DNA of 64,000 nucleotides from Rachycentron canadum (GCA_038496675.1 CM076660.1:7819248-7883247), one strand, 5' to 3'. Positions 1-12,762 are shown, numbered from the stretch's first letter. Made by a program: numbers and translations. The notes: generated by a model from the sequence alone, not told the origin.

Positions 1-103
1 GAGGAGAGGAGAGGAGAGAGGAGGAGAGAGGAGAGGAGAGAGGAGAGGGGAGGAGAGGAGAGGAGAGGAGAGGAGAGGGGAGGAGAGGGGAGGAGAGGGG
101 AGT
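1..103. repeat. Purine-only (GAGGA)n-type simple repeat at the left edge
   Basis: About 100 bases made only of G and A, built from interrupted GAGAG/GGAGA pentamers. The array runs off the window, so its full length is unknown. It sits in an ebf1 intron, just past the exon 5 donor at 144. Confidence 0.9.
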
Positions 104-144
104 GATTGTAATGAGGTGAGCTGATGTCTTGCAGTCATCCTCAC

Positions 145-3100
145 CTGCACATGATCTCATGTGTCAGCAGCACTCTGCACATCTCCGGGTTCTTGTCTTG
201 GCCTTCATAAACAATCGGCTGAATAGAGAGAGACACACAAAAGAGAAGGAAATACACTGTGAACTGAGAGACAACAAAACAGAATAAATACAGAGCTCAA
301 ATCCAGCAAATAATGTTCTCTACCTCTGACATGGTGTTGGTTTACAATGATTAAGTTATATTACCAGTTGTCTCATAAGTGGCTCATAATCACAGTATTA
401 AACAACACATCTTGATATGTGTCACAGACAAACATTAGATATAGAAAACATTTACCATGTTGTCGTCCTTCCAGTTTAAATCCACCAAAGCATTCATGGT
501 TAAAACTCTTATTTTTATAGAACTACAGCCTCGTGTACAGCTTGGTTCAAAATGAAATGCTAATTAATTCCAGCTGGGCATTGTAGTTTTCAGCAAACGT
601 CACTCAAACAGTGCAATTGTTGGGAACTTTGTGAAACTGATGATTAGCACACATTTGCTGCTCTAGGGAGTTTGTACAGCAGCAAAACCATATATCTTTA
701 GGACAGACATCAGACATTGGTGAGTAGATTGTTCATATTCTTGTTAAAGTCAACAGAGCTGCGCTGTCTTTGTCTGCATCAGTGCATGGATGCATGAAAA
801 TGTATTTGCATGTTTTCAGTACATTGCACTCAATATCTACTAAACTGGTTTTACACTGCTTCTCTTTTTTTTCTTCCATCGGGTTGTGACAGTTCCCACT
901 TCACCTCGAAGAACATGCAGTTCAGCAGTAACACCTGCACATGATACACACACACACTCACACCCACTGTGTCTGCACAGGGTGTCTGTCACCCTCCACA
1001 CACACCTTGTTCACACACGTTATTTGAGAAAATCCACAATATAACAAACGGTGTCTCATCAGTTCACGCGCTGATCAGGTGACTCTCTGAAGTCAAATGT
1101 TGCAAGGAACAAAGTTGTGTAGTTTAAGAGAAGTGGTCGTAGTTTCTGCTCCTGAAAAGTCGTTTCACCTGCTTCAATTACTCAATATTTCCGGTTCAGG
1201 GTAAGGAGGCACAGGATAAAACAAAGGCACAAGTCACACGCCACTAAGCTACCTATCAATCAGTACACACGGCCTGTCTGTCTTTGGTCTATTCCAGTCT
1301 GTTTGATCTGTCGTTCCACGCTGCAGCAAGTTTCACCAAGTGACGAGCTCACTTTTCTCAGGGAGTGGTGAAGAAGTCTTACTGTCCTCTATGATAGTCA
1401 TCAACGTAGGTTCAGACGACCTGCTGCCACCAGGAGAAATTAAGGTAATTTAGCTGAGAGAAAGACAACAACTCAAAACAATATGCAACAACATGATGGT
1501 GCTATATGTGTAAAAACAGGACTTATTAAAAGTTACCCTCTTGATACAAACTCATCTGTCATGCACACTCACTGCCTAACTATGACCAGTAAAGGTTATA
1601 ATATCTTCTTTGTACATTCAAGAACACTTTCTGATGCCATCTTTTTGACGACAAGACTCAATATAGCCTTTCATTGCACCATTTTGTGCAGAAGAGTTGA
1701 TGGAGAGGTCAGCTGTTTGGAAAAACTGTACTCGAAGAATTCACATGATGCAGTTGTGTGAAGATGTGTCCAATCTTGCCTGTGTTTGAGTTTGCCTGTC
1801 CCACCAGGGACCTCAGGGCGAGCATGTTCCATATGGAGATCCAACATCAGCCAAGACTGTGGACTGAGCACCTCATTTGTAGAAGCTATAGCCATAAATG
1901 GCCCTCAGAAAATAGCTTGGAGCTCTGCAGCATTAATGAAACACAGTGACAGTCGCTGTGCAGTGTGAGGACCACATTACAATATTATAATCTTCCATGC
2001 ATGTGCATATTTTTCAGGTGAAAACCTACTGAAAATGTATTGATACATAAGCCTGGAGCCTGAAGGGGCTCCTGGCTGTCCTGGTGGCTGTGCACGCCTG
2101 CTCAACGTAGGCACGAGTGTGTGTAATATGAAACAAAAACAACCGAAGCTCAAAGCAGGAAGTGAAACTCCAAGTAGACAGAACTGTAGCTAAGCTAGCA
2201 TTTCCAACAGAGCCACTTTCACCACAGAAGCTGTACAGGGTGACAGCTGAGGAGAGGTTGAATTGCAATTTCAGTCGCATGGGAAGTGAATTCATGTATC
2301 CAAAGAAACAAAATAAACAGGTATCCAGACTGAAAACATTTTAAGTGACTTCAGCCAAAGCAAAGAAGCTCCTGGTAACACAACACTGAGGTTGATCCAA
2401 CGGCCAAGACATCTGAAACTGTTTCTCTAGACCCCTTCCATCAACATCTCAACTGTAATATTTTCCCTCCATTATGGTTTAATGAAAGCAAATCTGAGTG
2501 TGGGAACATTAGGGAAAGATAGAACAGACAGAATTTGAAGGGGAAATGTACTTTCTAAGCCACAGTTCTGTCTATGATTAGAGCTGCTAACGGTGCCATG
2601 GGAAAAGAGTGGGCCAGGCAACTTCCTCTGAACTTGCTTCCTACCCTGGACAAACATGCATCAATGTCATCTCAACCTCTCTTTTCTTTGCTCCTCTTTG
2701 CACATTTGCTCTTTTGTTCTCTCCCCCTCTCTCTCTCACATACACACACACCTTGAGCCAGGTGAGTGCATTTATCTTTACAAACAGAAATAGGCCGGAC
2801 GTAACGGTGCTTTCCACCAAAATCGGAGAAGAGGTCAATAAATCCTTATATACCGTGAAATCTTTAGCAGGAGAGGAAGAGGACAGATGTCTGCAAGCAG
2901 TAAAAGTCATTCAAACAGAACAGTGAAAACTGAAATATTTGGTCTAGATTTTTACATTAGCTGTGAACTAGTGCAGCAAAAACACAGAGTAGGGCTAGAA
3001 ATGAGTGAAAACCTCATTTTGCACTAAATCTTGCAGATCTGAAGTAAGACGTTGATGATGGTTTCTAAAAAACTGGTGCTAAGAGATGGGCTCAGGTAGG

Positions 3101-5427
3101 ACCAAAGTTCATTTGACCAACACATTATTTTCTATACAGAAACACGAAGAACTAAATAAACAGGTCACCTTTTTACTGCTGACAATATCCAGTTCTTTCC
3201 CAGCTGACACAGCTTTGCCTGTTGTCTGGATCAACATCTAACCACTCGTACTTTGTTTGGACTCTGTTCTGACTGGTGCACTTTACTGCATCATGACACC
3301 TCAGATATTGTGGATTATAAAAAGTTGCCACTCACACAGAAATTGTGCTAAACTGAGATCTGAAGTTTCTCCCTCCTGCTTTGCAACATGAGCCACCTAA
3401 AGATCCAGGCAGGAAAAAATTGACACAATTAACACAAAGTGCAAATAACATTCAATCCACCGTCTTTGTCAGGCTCTTGTGTGAGTGTGTAACATCCTCT
3501 CCCAACCCGGCCATCGCTTGTCTCAGCTTCTTTTTTCACGCTGCCACCTCATCTTCTCTGCTCCTCTCTTTCATCTGCCTCTTCCTCCACTGTCTCCTCC
3601 CTCTCTCCGCCTCACCAAGCCTTTCATACAACATCTCTGCCGCTCTCTCTTCCACCTTTGAAGTAGCGTGACATGCGCGGCATGTAAACAAGGAGCCGTT
3701 AAGCAGGGGAACACACTTCCTCCTGCGTTAGTGTCAGGTCGACTAGCAAGCTAGTGATCCGACAGGGCCACAGTGACAGACGCTTTATTCTCTGGAAGAG
3801 AGTCACAATCAACCGACGCCATGCTCTGCTTCTGAAGACAAGGAGGTGCTCTGCTCCTCCATTTAACACATCAGCGCTGGCCCACCCAACGCAGACACAC
3901 AAAACAGGAAAACAGACTGAAATAACAGAAGTAGGTGCCAAACACTGGAGTAGACTTAATTTTCCTGGCAGAAGAACCACTATCAGATAAACAGAATCAA
4001 CGTATGAGCCAAGTAACACCAGGCAGCACAACGACAGCAGAGCTCAACCTGACTCTTCCTGATCTATGGATGAACAACCTTAAGGGCCCATCTGTAATTT
4101 CTGACGTTATACAATGGCAAGGCAAGGCAAGGCAATTTTATTTGTATAGCCCATTTTTACAAACAGTTTGTCTCAAAGGGCTTTACATAGCATCATAACA
4201 ACATCCTCTGCCCTTAGACCCTCACATCGGCTGAGGAAAAACTCAAAACAAAACCCTTTTAACAGGGAAAAAAAAGAGAAACCTCATGGTGAGCAACAGA
4301 GGAGGGATCCCTCACCCAGGACGGGCAGACGTGCAATAGATGTTGTATACAGACAAGAAAACAGGTAACAATACAGAATATGCACTGATGGAAATGGTGT
4401 CAGGAGCTGATGAAGGCAGTTTTTGGTGGGAGGGAAGGCAGGGAGAGTCAGGCAGCTTAATGGGGGTAATGGGTGGTAGACCGGTTCCTGGGAGCGAAGA
4501 GCAGGTCGGTTTAACAGCACCTGTGTTTATATCAAAGTATAGACAAAAAATAAAAATTTGCAGGAATGGATATATCGTATTTGAAAACAGAGAAATCGCT
4601 TCCCAACAAGTTGCTGCTCCATTAGCTCCTGTGACTCTATGAAATCCCTCATTGAGGGTTAGTTTCACTGGTGTCTGAAAAAAAAGTGTAACATGTCCCT
4701 GGGGTTTAGTATCTATATTTTGAGATAAATTACTATCTTCAGCACTTGCTATTAGCACCTGAACCCATCATGCCCAATTAATTTGTCAGCTTTCAGAAGT
4801 GGAGTTTTTATTTTTGAAATAAGTGAGAGCCGTGCTACAATTACAGCCAAATTCTAACCAAGTCCGGTCTCGTAGCTGCAGCAACTGTGTGTAGCTGCCC
4901 TCAGTGTGTGGCGCACGAGACTTGTAACCTGTGACAGCCATGGACTCGTGAGAAAGGTTGATAAAAACAGAAAAACTCCTCTGTGTTGATGTGTCTTATT
5001 TTGCTGCTTCTTTTGTCCTTCACTGCTGCATAGACAAATGAAGCCTCGTGCTCAACACACTGTTGTGTGCAGGGTAGTGCAGCAATCCTGGACTTTAAGG
5101 AACTTATATTATCATAAATGTCCATGTAAAACTGAAGGAGAAGAGGCTGAAGTTACAGTTTCACTCTCTCTGCAGGTGTTTTAGTGCAACATTTATACAA
5201 TTACTGATGTTTTCAGTTTTGATGAATGGAGCTCCACTTGTTTTAGTTTTGGGGCAGTGTGACTTTAATGCTGAACTAAAGATAGGGTGAGATGGTGTGT
5301 GTGTAAGTATGCGTGTGTGTGCTTAGTGGCCATGACATCACTGACTGTCTTAGCTTAGACACGGCTGTTTAGGTTTGACCACCTGTTATTGTTCCATTGC
5401 TTTACCACTGGGAATCACGCACGCATG

Positions 5428-5501
<74 letters not shown>

Positions 5502-5502
5502 N

Positions 5503-5551
<49 letters not shown>

Positions 5552-6014
5552 GCGCGCGCGCACACACACACAACAAAGAATGCTTTATTGCTCCATGTGC
5601 AGTTTTGCCTAAGTGCCTGTGGCAACATATAAACATGTTCTCAATCATATATAAACCCCCCACTACCACACACTCATACAAACCAGCGCTCACAAAGGCA
5701 GATGCCCACAGGTGCAGCACACACCTGCCTGCATCAGCATCTTTTAGGGGAAACGACTTTTCCCCTTCAAACATGAAAAAATCTCCCTAAGTAGACAAGA
5801 AAAAAATCAGCAGTTCAATTAGTCAGACAACAGTGAGCATGAAAAATGAAAGTGTGTGTGTGTAAGTGTGTGTGTGTGTGTGTGTGAGCATGGAGCTGGC
5901 TGTAACCCCACCAAGATCAAGCTAAACAGTGTCATTAGGGAACAGTGTGGTCCCCTAAGCCTGCCAGACAGACACACACGCAGACACACACGCAGACACA
6001 CACGCAGACACACA

Positions 6015-6086
<72 letters not shown>

Positions 6087-6628
6087 GTGGTGCAACATGG
6101 CAGCAGCAATGTGAGACTCTATCTGTGCATGGAGTCACATTATCAAGCGTTCAGTGCATAGCGTGGCCTCTTGGCTCCTCATACCTCGACACACACACTG
6201 ACACACACACATATACAATGAATTACACCAGATAGAAAGTTTTGAGTGTTTCTTTGCAAAAAACAAAAAACAAGAAGAGTCTTCATCCCAACTGTTTACC
6301 TGAGCAACATCCAGCACTAATACTGTCTGTCTTGTGTTGTTCAGTTTGTCTCTCCCTCTCTTTCTCCTAATTCTTCCTGCTGCTCTCTCTATCGCTCTCT
6401 CATAAAAGTACATATAAACAAAAACACAAACATTAACATAAAAATTGGATCTGATCAGAAAATGCTCTCTACTTGGCAGACCAAATCCCAGAGGTGCTGT
6501 TATGTCTTTCCACTTCCTACTGTGAGCAGCAGAATTACGCTCCTGTTCCTCAACACCCGCTCGCTGCCTCCTCACTCTAATCACAGCGAGAGAAGTACAG
6601 GCAAAAACGCCTGGAGCCATGCAGTGTG

Positions 6629-6695
<67 letters not shown>

Positions 6696-6861
6696 CCCCA
6701 CCCACCTACACACACATTCTGGAAACACCCACCCACAGAATTACACACACACACACACAAACGCTCATTTTTGTGTGTGTGTGCAGATTGAGACGGGCGG
6801 CAAAGTACAGGCAGATCAGTGGAGCAGCTCATTGTCAGAGAGGTAACAGGAGAGGTGACAG

Positions 6862-6944
<83 letters not shown>

Positions 6945-9900
6945 AAATGTGTGTTTACCTGTTTAGTCATGGAGTCTATGAGTCGAACATAAAAGTCCTG
7001 CTCTGTTCTGATGCCTGTTGGGAAGCAGAAGAGAAAAAAAATTATAAACCTTACATAGATTTTGACAACAAAACAACACACAAAACTGCACTGAAAAATA
7101 TGTCAAATTAGGTAAACACAAGAAAGTGATGAGAGAGGGAAAATGAATGTGTTTAATTATTCCTGCCTCACACAACAGGAAGCTCCCACAGATTTTGTGG
7201 CTGATTAAGAGACTAGAGATACAGAAAAAAATACTTCTGAAAAACAATATTAAAGCTATTTTTCATCTTTTTTATAATCTCTGCTTTTTTTATTTGTGGA
7301 AATCTTATTAATAATTTCATTTAGTTAGTTCTTTAAAAATTTGTCACGTAAAACAATCTAAGAAGGAATATGCTAATCAGCCTTTGGTTGAACTGCTCAC
7401 ACATGCAGCCAGACACACAGTAGCTTCACTGTGAGCGGTCACCAGCCAAAAAGGTTGGGAACAACTGGAGAAACATATGTATGCGTGTGTGTGTGTGCGT
7501 ATTAAAAATCAGCCAGTAGCTGTTGAGCAGTTCACACATTGAAAATTAATGTTGCTCAGCTTCTATGTTTCTTTTTACAGTAATTCTGTGTTAGATTTTT
7601 TTTATATAACTCGAAGGTTTTCATATTTTGCACAACGATATCCTCTATCCTTAGATGCCAGAGTCTCTGAAAACTGCGATTCAGACACCCAGAAACCATT
7701 AGACCCTGCTTTCATGCTTCATAATGATGTTAAATGTTATTGGCTTCAGGCTAAAATCATATGTAGCTCTCAGCCAACATCACTTGCAATGTCCATTTCC
7801 ACATGCAAAAGATATTGAAGTCAATAACCACAGTTCACACATTGCACAGTGTGCTTCATGCCCACATGTCTGAATCCCAGAGGAGTCTGGATATTCCTGC
7901 CAGTCGATGCTGTTTCCCTCTCAGGCCTGAACACCACAATCCACAGCTACCACAACAACATGCACCCAGCAGACTTCAGCTCAAACTGTCAACAGTTAAC
8001 TTCAGGCCAGAGTAACATGATAACAATTTTGTGGAGCATGAAAGTGCTAAAGCCACAGAGCTTGGTGCTAGTGGCCCGAAGCAGCTGCTCCTTAATAGTG
8101 ACATTTATTCAAAAATCTGCCAAATTACACATGAGCGAAACATCACACTGCAGCTTCTGTGACATGAACAGGTTCTGGCAGCATGTTGGCCCAGTGCTGT
8201 GCATTTATACACAATTAATCCAAATATATTTATATTGTGTGTGTGTTCTTCTATCGTAGGTGCAAACAGCCAATCAAGCTGATTTGGTGAAATGTATTAT
8301 ACTAAGTGTGGGAGTGTGTGTTTGTGTAACTCACCGTTACTATAAAGAAGCTGCAGCCGGTAATGAATCCCGTTATTGGTCTTCTCTCCGCTCATCTCCT
8401 TAACACACACAACAAACACTGAGCTGATTATTGAAATATTGGGATCATTTTTATTTTTTTTTATTTTAATTTTTTTTTAAAGCGCCGCTCTTCACATTCA
8501 GGCCTGTAGATTATTCAGAATACACCACAAGGAGTAATTGAATTCCTCACACCGGTCATACATTAAATAAACATGAGATTTATGTTCACAGCGGACATAT
8601 TAAAGCGGGGCAGCCCTGTAATTTCTCCATGTGTAATCACAGTGTTATTGTGGCTTTTTAATTCCTCTGTAATTACTGGTTATGTTCGCAGGGCAAATAA
8701 ATCCAACAGTAAATTCTCCCGCTATGTTTCGTCTCATTTAAACGGCGTCATAATTGATGAGAGCGGTCGAGCCGCCGCTGTTTGTGCAGAACAAGTGGTT
8801 GTGTTTGGATTGAGCCGTAAATTAAAACTATTTCAGCGACCAAAGAGCTTTTTTTTATTTCACCAGTGAACAAATGAATCGAAGAAGGTTTTACAGTTAG
8901 AGCACGTGTAATAATGTTACAGTATTGTATATTAAAATTTCAATTAAATATTATAATAACAGTAATAATAATAATAAGAATGATAATAATAAGAATGATA
9001 ATAATAATAAAATAATAATAATAATAGTTTATATTAATAAGTTCGGTTCTTTTAAATGTTTAAATCTGATATTAAACACTGACACCACAGAGGAATATTC
9101 AGGCCTTTTCCAAAAAATCTAAATGAATCCTCCAGGATGTTGAATCTATAAATGATCTAAGCACCGTTACTTTCTGCACCGACCTTCTCCTTCTCGATGA
9201 AGTCCACGAAGTTGGTCCTCTCGATCTCCACCGGCTGACCCTGCCGGTCGTACAGAGCCAGGACGAAGTGGAAGAAGTTGGACTTCCGCAGGTTGGAGGG
9301 CGGCTGCTTCTCAAAGTGAGCCCGGGCCAGACCCACGCCACTGCGGACACACAGGCGTGAATGAGTCGGTGTTAGGAACAGTGGAGAGGGAATAAAGTTT
9401 GAACTTTGTGAATAGAAGTAAAGAGTAAATCCAGGTTTGAGCACATTTTTAATTTGCTCTGACTAAGGTCTGAAGGCTGATCTTTAACATTTTATCAAGT
9501 TGGGATTTAAACAGAGAATCTGTTTAAAATAAAACAAAAAAATCCCAAACCGAGGACTTTGTGAAATTAGAAGCAGATTTGTTCTTCATGATAATCTTTG
9601 ACAGCAGCTCAACATTTATCCACCTTTACATCACTGACTCTGTGGGACAGGAGAAGAATTGTATTCCCCTTGAAAACAACTGTGAGTTTGTTTAGAAAAG
9701 AGAGATGATGGACAGATTTTTCTTTTCTCCATTTAAAACGCAACCAAAGGCCAAGATTCATTTATTCTCTTGGTTTCATGCTCATTAAACTCAGCCAACT
9801 ATGGGCAGAGGGCGCACAGTGTAGAAATTGAACTGTTTAGTGTGCTGTGTTAAAATGAGTCAATCAATGTGTTGTGGAATTATTCTACATTAAAATCTTA

Positions 9901-10238
9901 ATTTCCCATGTGATCACAGCAGAATTCAAATCCAGATCTCCTCCTCTGGGCAGCAGCTTCGTCTGTCTCCCTCATCAACGCAGCCCCATGTCCTGCATAG
10001 GCAGCTGCAGGGTCCTGCCAGAAATATCCCTTTGTTTCCACGTTGTTTTTTGTTTTTTGGTAAATGAAGGAGGTTGGTAGTGTCCCCTTCAGGCGGGCAG
10101 AGCTCACCTTTGGGCGGCCGTGTTGGCGTCCAGCACGCCGCCCCCCTGCATCCAGCCCCGGACAGCGTTCATGCCTCCCAGCGGCTCCTCCTTCAGGCTG
10201 CTGCCGCTTCTCTGGATGCTCTCCTGGATCCCAAACAT
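145..10238 (-). CDS. ebf1: Early B-cell factor 1 (COE transcription factor), 5' part, first five coding exons
   Basis: Nuclear DNA-binding transcription factor that directs B-lymphocyte, neuronal and adipocyte development. Five coding exons can be joined in frame: 10238..10108, 9340..9184, 8398..8335, 7014..6959 and 218..145, all with AG acceptors and GT donors. They encode residues 1-160, starting MFGIQESIQRSGSS, then the N-terminal part of the COE DNA-binding domain (GVGLARAHFEKQPPSNLRKS, later NNGIHYRLQLLYSNG and IRTEQDFYVRLIDSMTKQ). The last exon ends in LLTHEIMC, the first His and Cys of the COE zinc knuckle; the other cysteines, the IPT domain, the helix-loop-helix and the tail lie beyond the left edge. 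The sequence resembles EBF1 more than EBF2/3 (VLDANTAAQ, IVYEGQDKNPEMC), although residue 137 is Pro, as in EBF3. One residue is missing near position 22 relative to the mammalian protein. The exon 2 donor (GTCGGT) is weak. Teleosts carry two ebf1 copies, and the window cannot say which this is. Confidence 0.93.
4116..4400. repeat. Teleost interspersed repeat (SINE/MITE-like)
   Basis: It begins with GGCAA repeats followed by TTTTATTTGTATAGCCCATT. Later it has CAACAGAGGAGGGATCCCTC and GACGTGCAATAGATGTTGTA. These word combinations recur at high copy number in percomorph fish genomes, often near genes. I recognise it from family memory and cannot give a library name. The 3' boundary is approximate; related sequence may continue to about 4.75 kb. 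Confidence 0.7.
5429..5572. repeat. (CA)n microsatellite with a short CG run
   Basis: About 60 CA units with an undetermined base at 5502, followed by a CGCGCGCGCG run (5549-5559) and more CA. The N in the middle suggests the assembly could not fix the true length. Confidence 0.95.
5851..5886. repeat. (GT)n microsatellite
   Basis: Short TG array with one AA interruption, in ebf1 intron 4. It is in the opposite orientation to the CA array that follows at 6001. Confidence 0.85.
5968..6082. repeat. 12-bp tandem repeat running into (CA)n
   Basis: Four tandem copies of the 12-mer GACACACACGCA (5968-6016) lead directly into a pure CA array up to about 6082. It looks like a compound satellite that grew out of the dinucleotide repeat. 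Confidence 0.85.
6631..6694. repeat. (GT)n microsatellite
   Basis: About 32 TG units in ebf1 intron 4, followed by CCCCCACCCACC and shorter CA runs up to 6780. Confidence 0.95.
6866..6942. repeat. (GT)n microsatellite next to the ebf1 exon 4 donor
   Basis: About 38 TG units, read as (CA)n in the ebf1 transcript. It starts 17 nt past the exon end at 6959 and nearly touches the splice donor. Confidence 0.95.
8480..8880. promoter_or_regulatory. Candidate conserved non-coding element in ebf1 intron 2
   Basis: About 400 bases of balanced, repeat-free sequence rich in TAAT/ATTA cores and paired CG dinucleotides (such as GGCGTCATAATTGATGAG). It is flanked by low-complexity AT DNA on both sides (8450-8480 and 8940-9030). 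This texture is typical of vertebrate developmental enhancers. It has an open frame of about 98 codons but no splice context or family match. The call is inferred from composition only. Confidence 0.4.
8942..9027. repeat. (AAT)n trinucleotide repeat
   Basis: Imperfect AAT/GAT trinucleotide array in ebf1 intron 2, with AATAAGAATGAT interruptions that repeat twice. Confidence 0.9.
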
Positions 10239-10773
10239 GAACAAACCTCCGGAGGATGATGCCTGTGTCTTTTTCTTTCCCCTTGTCTCTTTCCGCCTCG
10301 CCGTGCACTTGTCCTCCTGGTCTCTTACTAAGATTTCCAGGCGGAGTAATGTGGGTGCGCTCTTTGCTGCTGCTGCGTGCGCTTCGCTGGAAACCAAGCG
10401 GTGAACTCTTAATCCCTTTAATTCTAGTCCTGAGGAGGGAGTGGGCGCTAAAAAGGAGGGGAGAGCATATCGGAATAGTAGGATCCAAAAATGTCAGTCA
10501 CTTTAAACCGCCAGATGGACGTCAGGGCGCGGGCTGAGCCAGAAAGGTGTGAAAAAGACACTCCTGGTGCGCTCTGAGATCCACACTTCAAGCTGTCACA
10601 GAGAAAAGAGAGATCAACTAGCACCCATATCAGATGTCATCATTGTCTGACACTTCTATCTTCCTCTTTTCGCTCTTTACTTTCTCTTCTCCTCCCTCGG
10701 CCCACTGATCCGGGACGTGTTGAGGTCCAGAGCAGCGCTGCTTCCTGCGGATGACTCCCGAGCTCTCGCCACT

Positions 10774-10814
<41 letters not shown>
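10774..10814. repeat. (CT)n microsatellite in the ebf1 5' region
   Basis: About 20 CT units. In the ebf1 transcript direction this reads (GA)n, a GAGA-type element that is common in 5' leaders. Confidence 0.95.
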
Positions 10815-10819
<5 letters not shown>

Positions 10820-11043
10820 AGGGAAACGCTTTGTGACTCTTCCCAAAGGACTCTCTGAGAACCAAACACGGGCTTCTCCCGCCCCGCGGGGAAGAGGGAG
10901 AGGGAGCCAGTGATGGGAAGGGAAAGAGGGGAGGGGACCGGAGGAGAGGAGGGGAGGGGTCAGGACGGGAGGAGAGGGGGGGAGAGGGAGACGCCCCCAA
11001 ACAAAGACGAGAGAGGAGCCTGGTCCGCCCCGTGTAGGGAGCG

Positions 11044-11072
11044 CGGAGCCCGGAGCCCGGAGCCCGGAGCCC
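11044..11072. repeat. (CGGAGCC)4 tandem repeat
   Basis: Four tandem copies of a GC-rich heptamer within the ebf1 promoter region. Confidence 0.9.
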
Positions 11073-11679
11073 CTCTCCTCCTGCCCTGTCCCCCGCTGTC
11101 CTGTCCCGGTAACCGCTCCGTCCTCTTTCAACGCATCTGACAAAAACGCTTCAGGGATGAAAACGCTTCTATGTAAATGTGATTAACTCTTGTGCATCAA
11201 CAGCAGCACTGAAATGGACCGGGAAAGTTTCTTTCTGAGCAGAATCGGCTGCAAACTGACGCTCATTCACCTGGAGCCACTAGATATAACCCAGTGCTGC
11301 TGCAGGCCTTTATATTTCCACTTTTAATTACCACAAATAGCATCATGGAAATATTAAATAAGAGAAAGATAATGCACGAAAATTTTGTTTTCTTATTTAT
11401 TATTACTCCTTTTTTTTTTAAACTCCTAAAACAAATGTGTCTAATTTCTGTCACATTAAACAAACTAACTCTTGGTGCCGCATAACGAAGAGATGACTGT
11501 GGAAAACAATGGTGCAGCCTACATACGGTCTGTTAGGCCCATCAGACCATTTCATCCGCAGACACTTGGTGAATTTGATCCGAAACCTCAGCCTGTACAT
11601 TCAGATCTAAGTTTTATTTAGAGCTGCTCCAATATAAAAGCCATATTTCACCGTCTCAACATGTCCCTGCTCCCCATTG

Positions 11680-12180
11680 TCTTCCGTAGGCTCCGTTATA
11701 ACAGGCTACAGCGCCGCAAGACACACAAACTAAAGTGACAATAACAATAATTAGCTCAAAATAACAATGAACATAATTGAGGATAATTGCTACCAGATTT
11801 CGCTGCTTTGTCTCAGCCTCCAGCACCATCTGTTATTTGAAACTATTTATCACAGAGACGAGAGGGGCTCCAAACAAAATACAAATATTAACAGATAGAT
11901 TCGTGAACTCCCCCCCTTTTTTTTCTCTCTCTCTCTTTTTTTTTTATATATAAATACAGCGACAACGTATTGATCCGTCGAGGTGCAAAAGGTCAATAAC
12001 TTTTGTATTATTCAACTGGCTATGGAAATGACTGGCAGGGCGAACTGGCGCTGTTCCAGCATTTAATTCCCAGAGGTTATTGAAAAACGCTCTTGACCTT
12101 GATTATGGAGAATAAGAGTCTTTTATGCTCCACTTTCCTGCTTATAGAGGAAAGAGACAGTGGCGGATCAGCCCCTGTAG
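11680..12180. promoter_or_regulatory. Candidate conserved non-coding element upstream of ebf1
   Basis: A stretch 1.4-1.9 kb upstream of the ebf1 start codon with no repeats except a T/CT run near 11910-11945. It contains dense developmental-type motifs: several ATAATTA cores, the E-box CATCTG, and TTCCCAGAGG, which is one base from the EBF half-palindrome pattern CCCNNGGG. I see no coding frame. The call is inferred from texture and position. Confidence 0.4.
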
Positions 12181-12726
12181 GATTTAGCTGAGGACAGAGC
12201 TGGTCCACATGTGAGTGGAGGGCTTTGGTGCTGGGATCGATGGGAGTGGGTTAGAAGTACGAGCCAGTTTATCCAAGAGCGTTAGAGAAAACGTTCATCT
12301 CCGCAGCTCCACTCAAACTCAAATGTAAGGCTCACAATTTAATTGAAGGAAACCGACAGTTCATTATCTTAGGAAGGAAAAAAATAAAATAAAAATCCTG
12401 CAATTTAAAAAAAAATGCACAAAATAGATTTTATCCATATGAACATTTAGGTTTGTTTTCATTTGGCACTGAAAGACAGCTGAGATCATACTGAGCAAAA
12501 TTAAATGACACTTTAAAGTTCAATTGAGCATCAAATAGGTGTCATTTAAAGCACATGAGCATTTGGGGAAAAAAATCCTAAGAAATAAGAAGCTGGAATA
12601 TGAAGAAAACAGGAGCCCTTTGAAGAACAGGACCAATATGGCAGATTAAAGATGGACAAACCCACCACCACTCACTGTTGTGCGCAGCAGAGCGACAGAC
12701 AGTCCCGGTGTTTCTTTCTCCGGTGG

Positions 12727-12762
12727 TGGATCTGCTCCTGGATCTGCTCCTGGATCTGCTCC
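12727..12762. repeat. TGGATCTGCTCC tandem triplicate
   Basis: Three perfect 12-bp copies. Read on the minus strand they encode an Arg-Ser dipeptide run within an open frame of about 104 codons, which is not otherwise supported as a gene. Confidence 0.9.

Larger units (their letters stand above)
219..6958 (-). other. ebf1 intron 4, about 6.7 kb, repeat-rich, no gene seen
   Basis: This stretch lies between the exon ending in MTKQ (6959) and the zinc-knuckle exon (218). It contains a teleost interspersed repeat near 4.1-4.4 kb and five long CA/TG arrays. Open frames inside it are either translated dinucleotide repeats or short and unlike known proteins. No splice-bounded coding exon was recognised. 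Confidence 0.8.
10240..11150 (-). promoter_or_regulatory. ebf1: ebf1 5' UTR and GC-rich promoter region
   Basis: Directly upstream of the MFGIQ start codon the sequence turns GC-rich with frequent CpG (CCGCCCCGCGGGG near 10880, GCGCGGAGCCCGG near 11041), unlike the AT-rich DNA on either side. It contains a (CT)n run at about 10774-10814, long G/A-rich stretches at 10905-10990 and a 7-bp tandem repeat at 11044-11072. No TATA box was recognised. It is probably a CpG-island promoter; the transcription start cannot be placed. Confidence 0.65.

Noticed and set aside
5375..7111. Long open frames made of Thr-His or Cys-Val runs on both strands
   Set aside because: They are translations of (CA)n/(TG)n arrays and have no splice or family support.
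7430..7475. Words resembling the end of an hAT-type repeat (AAAAAGGTTGGGAACAACTG)
   Set aside because: Only one short match; no partner end or element body was found, so it was not listed.
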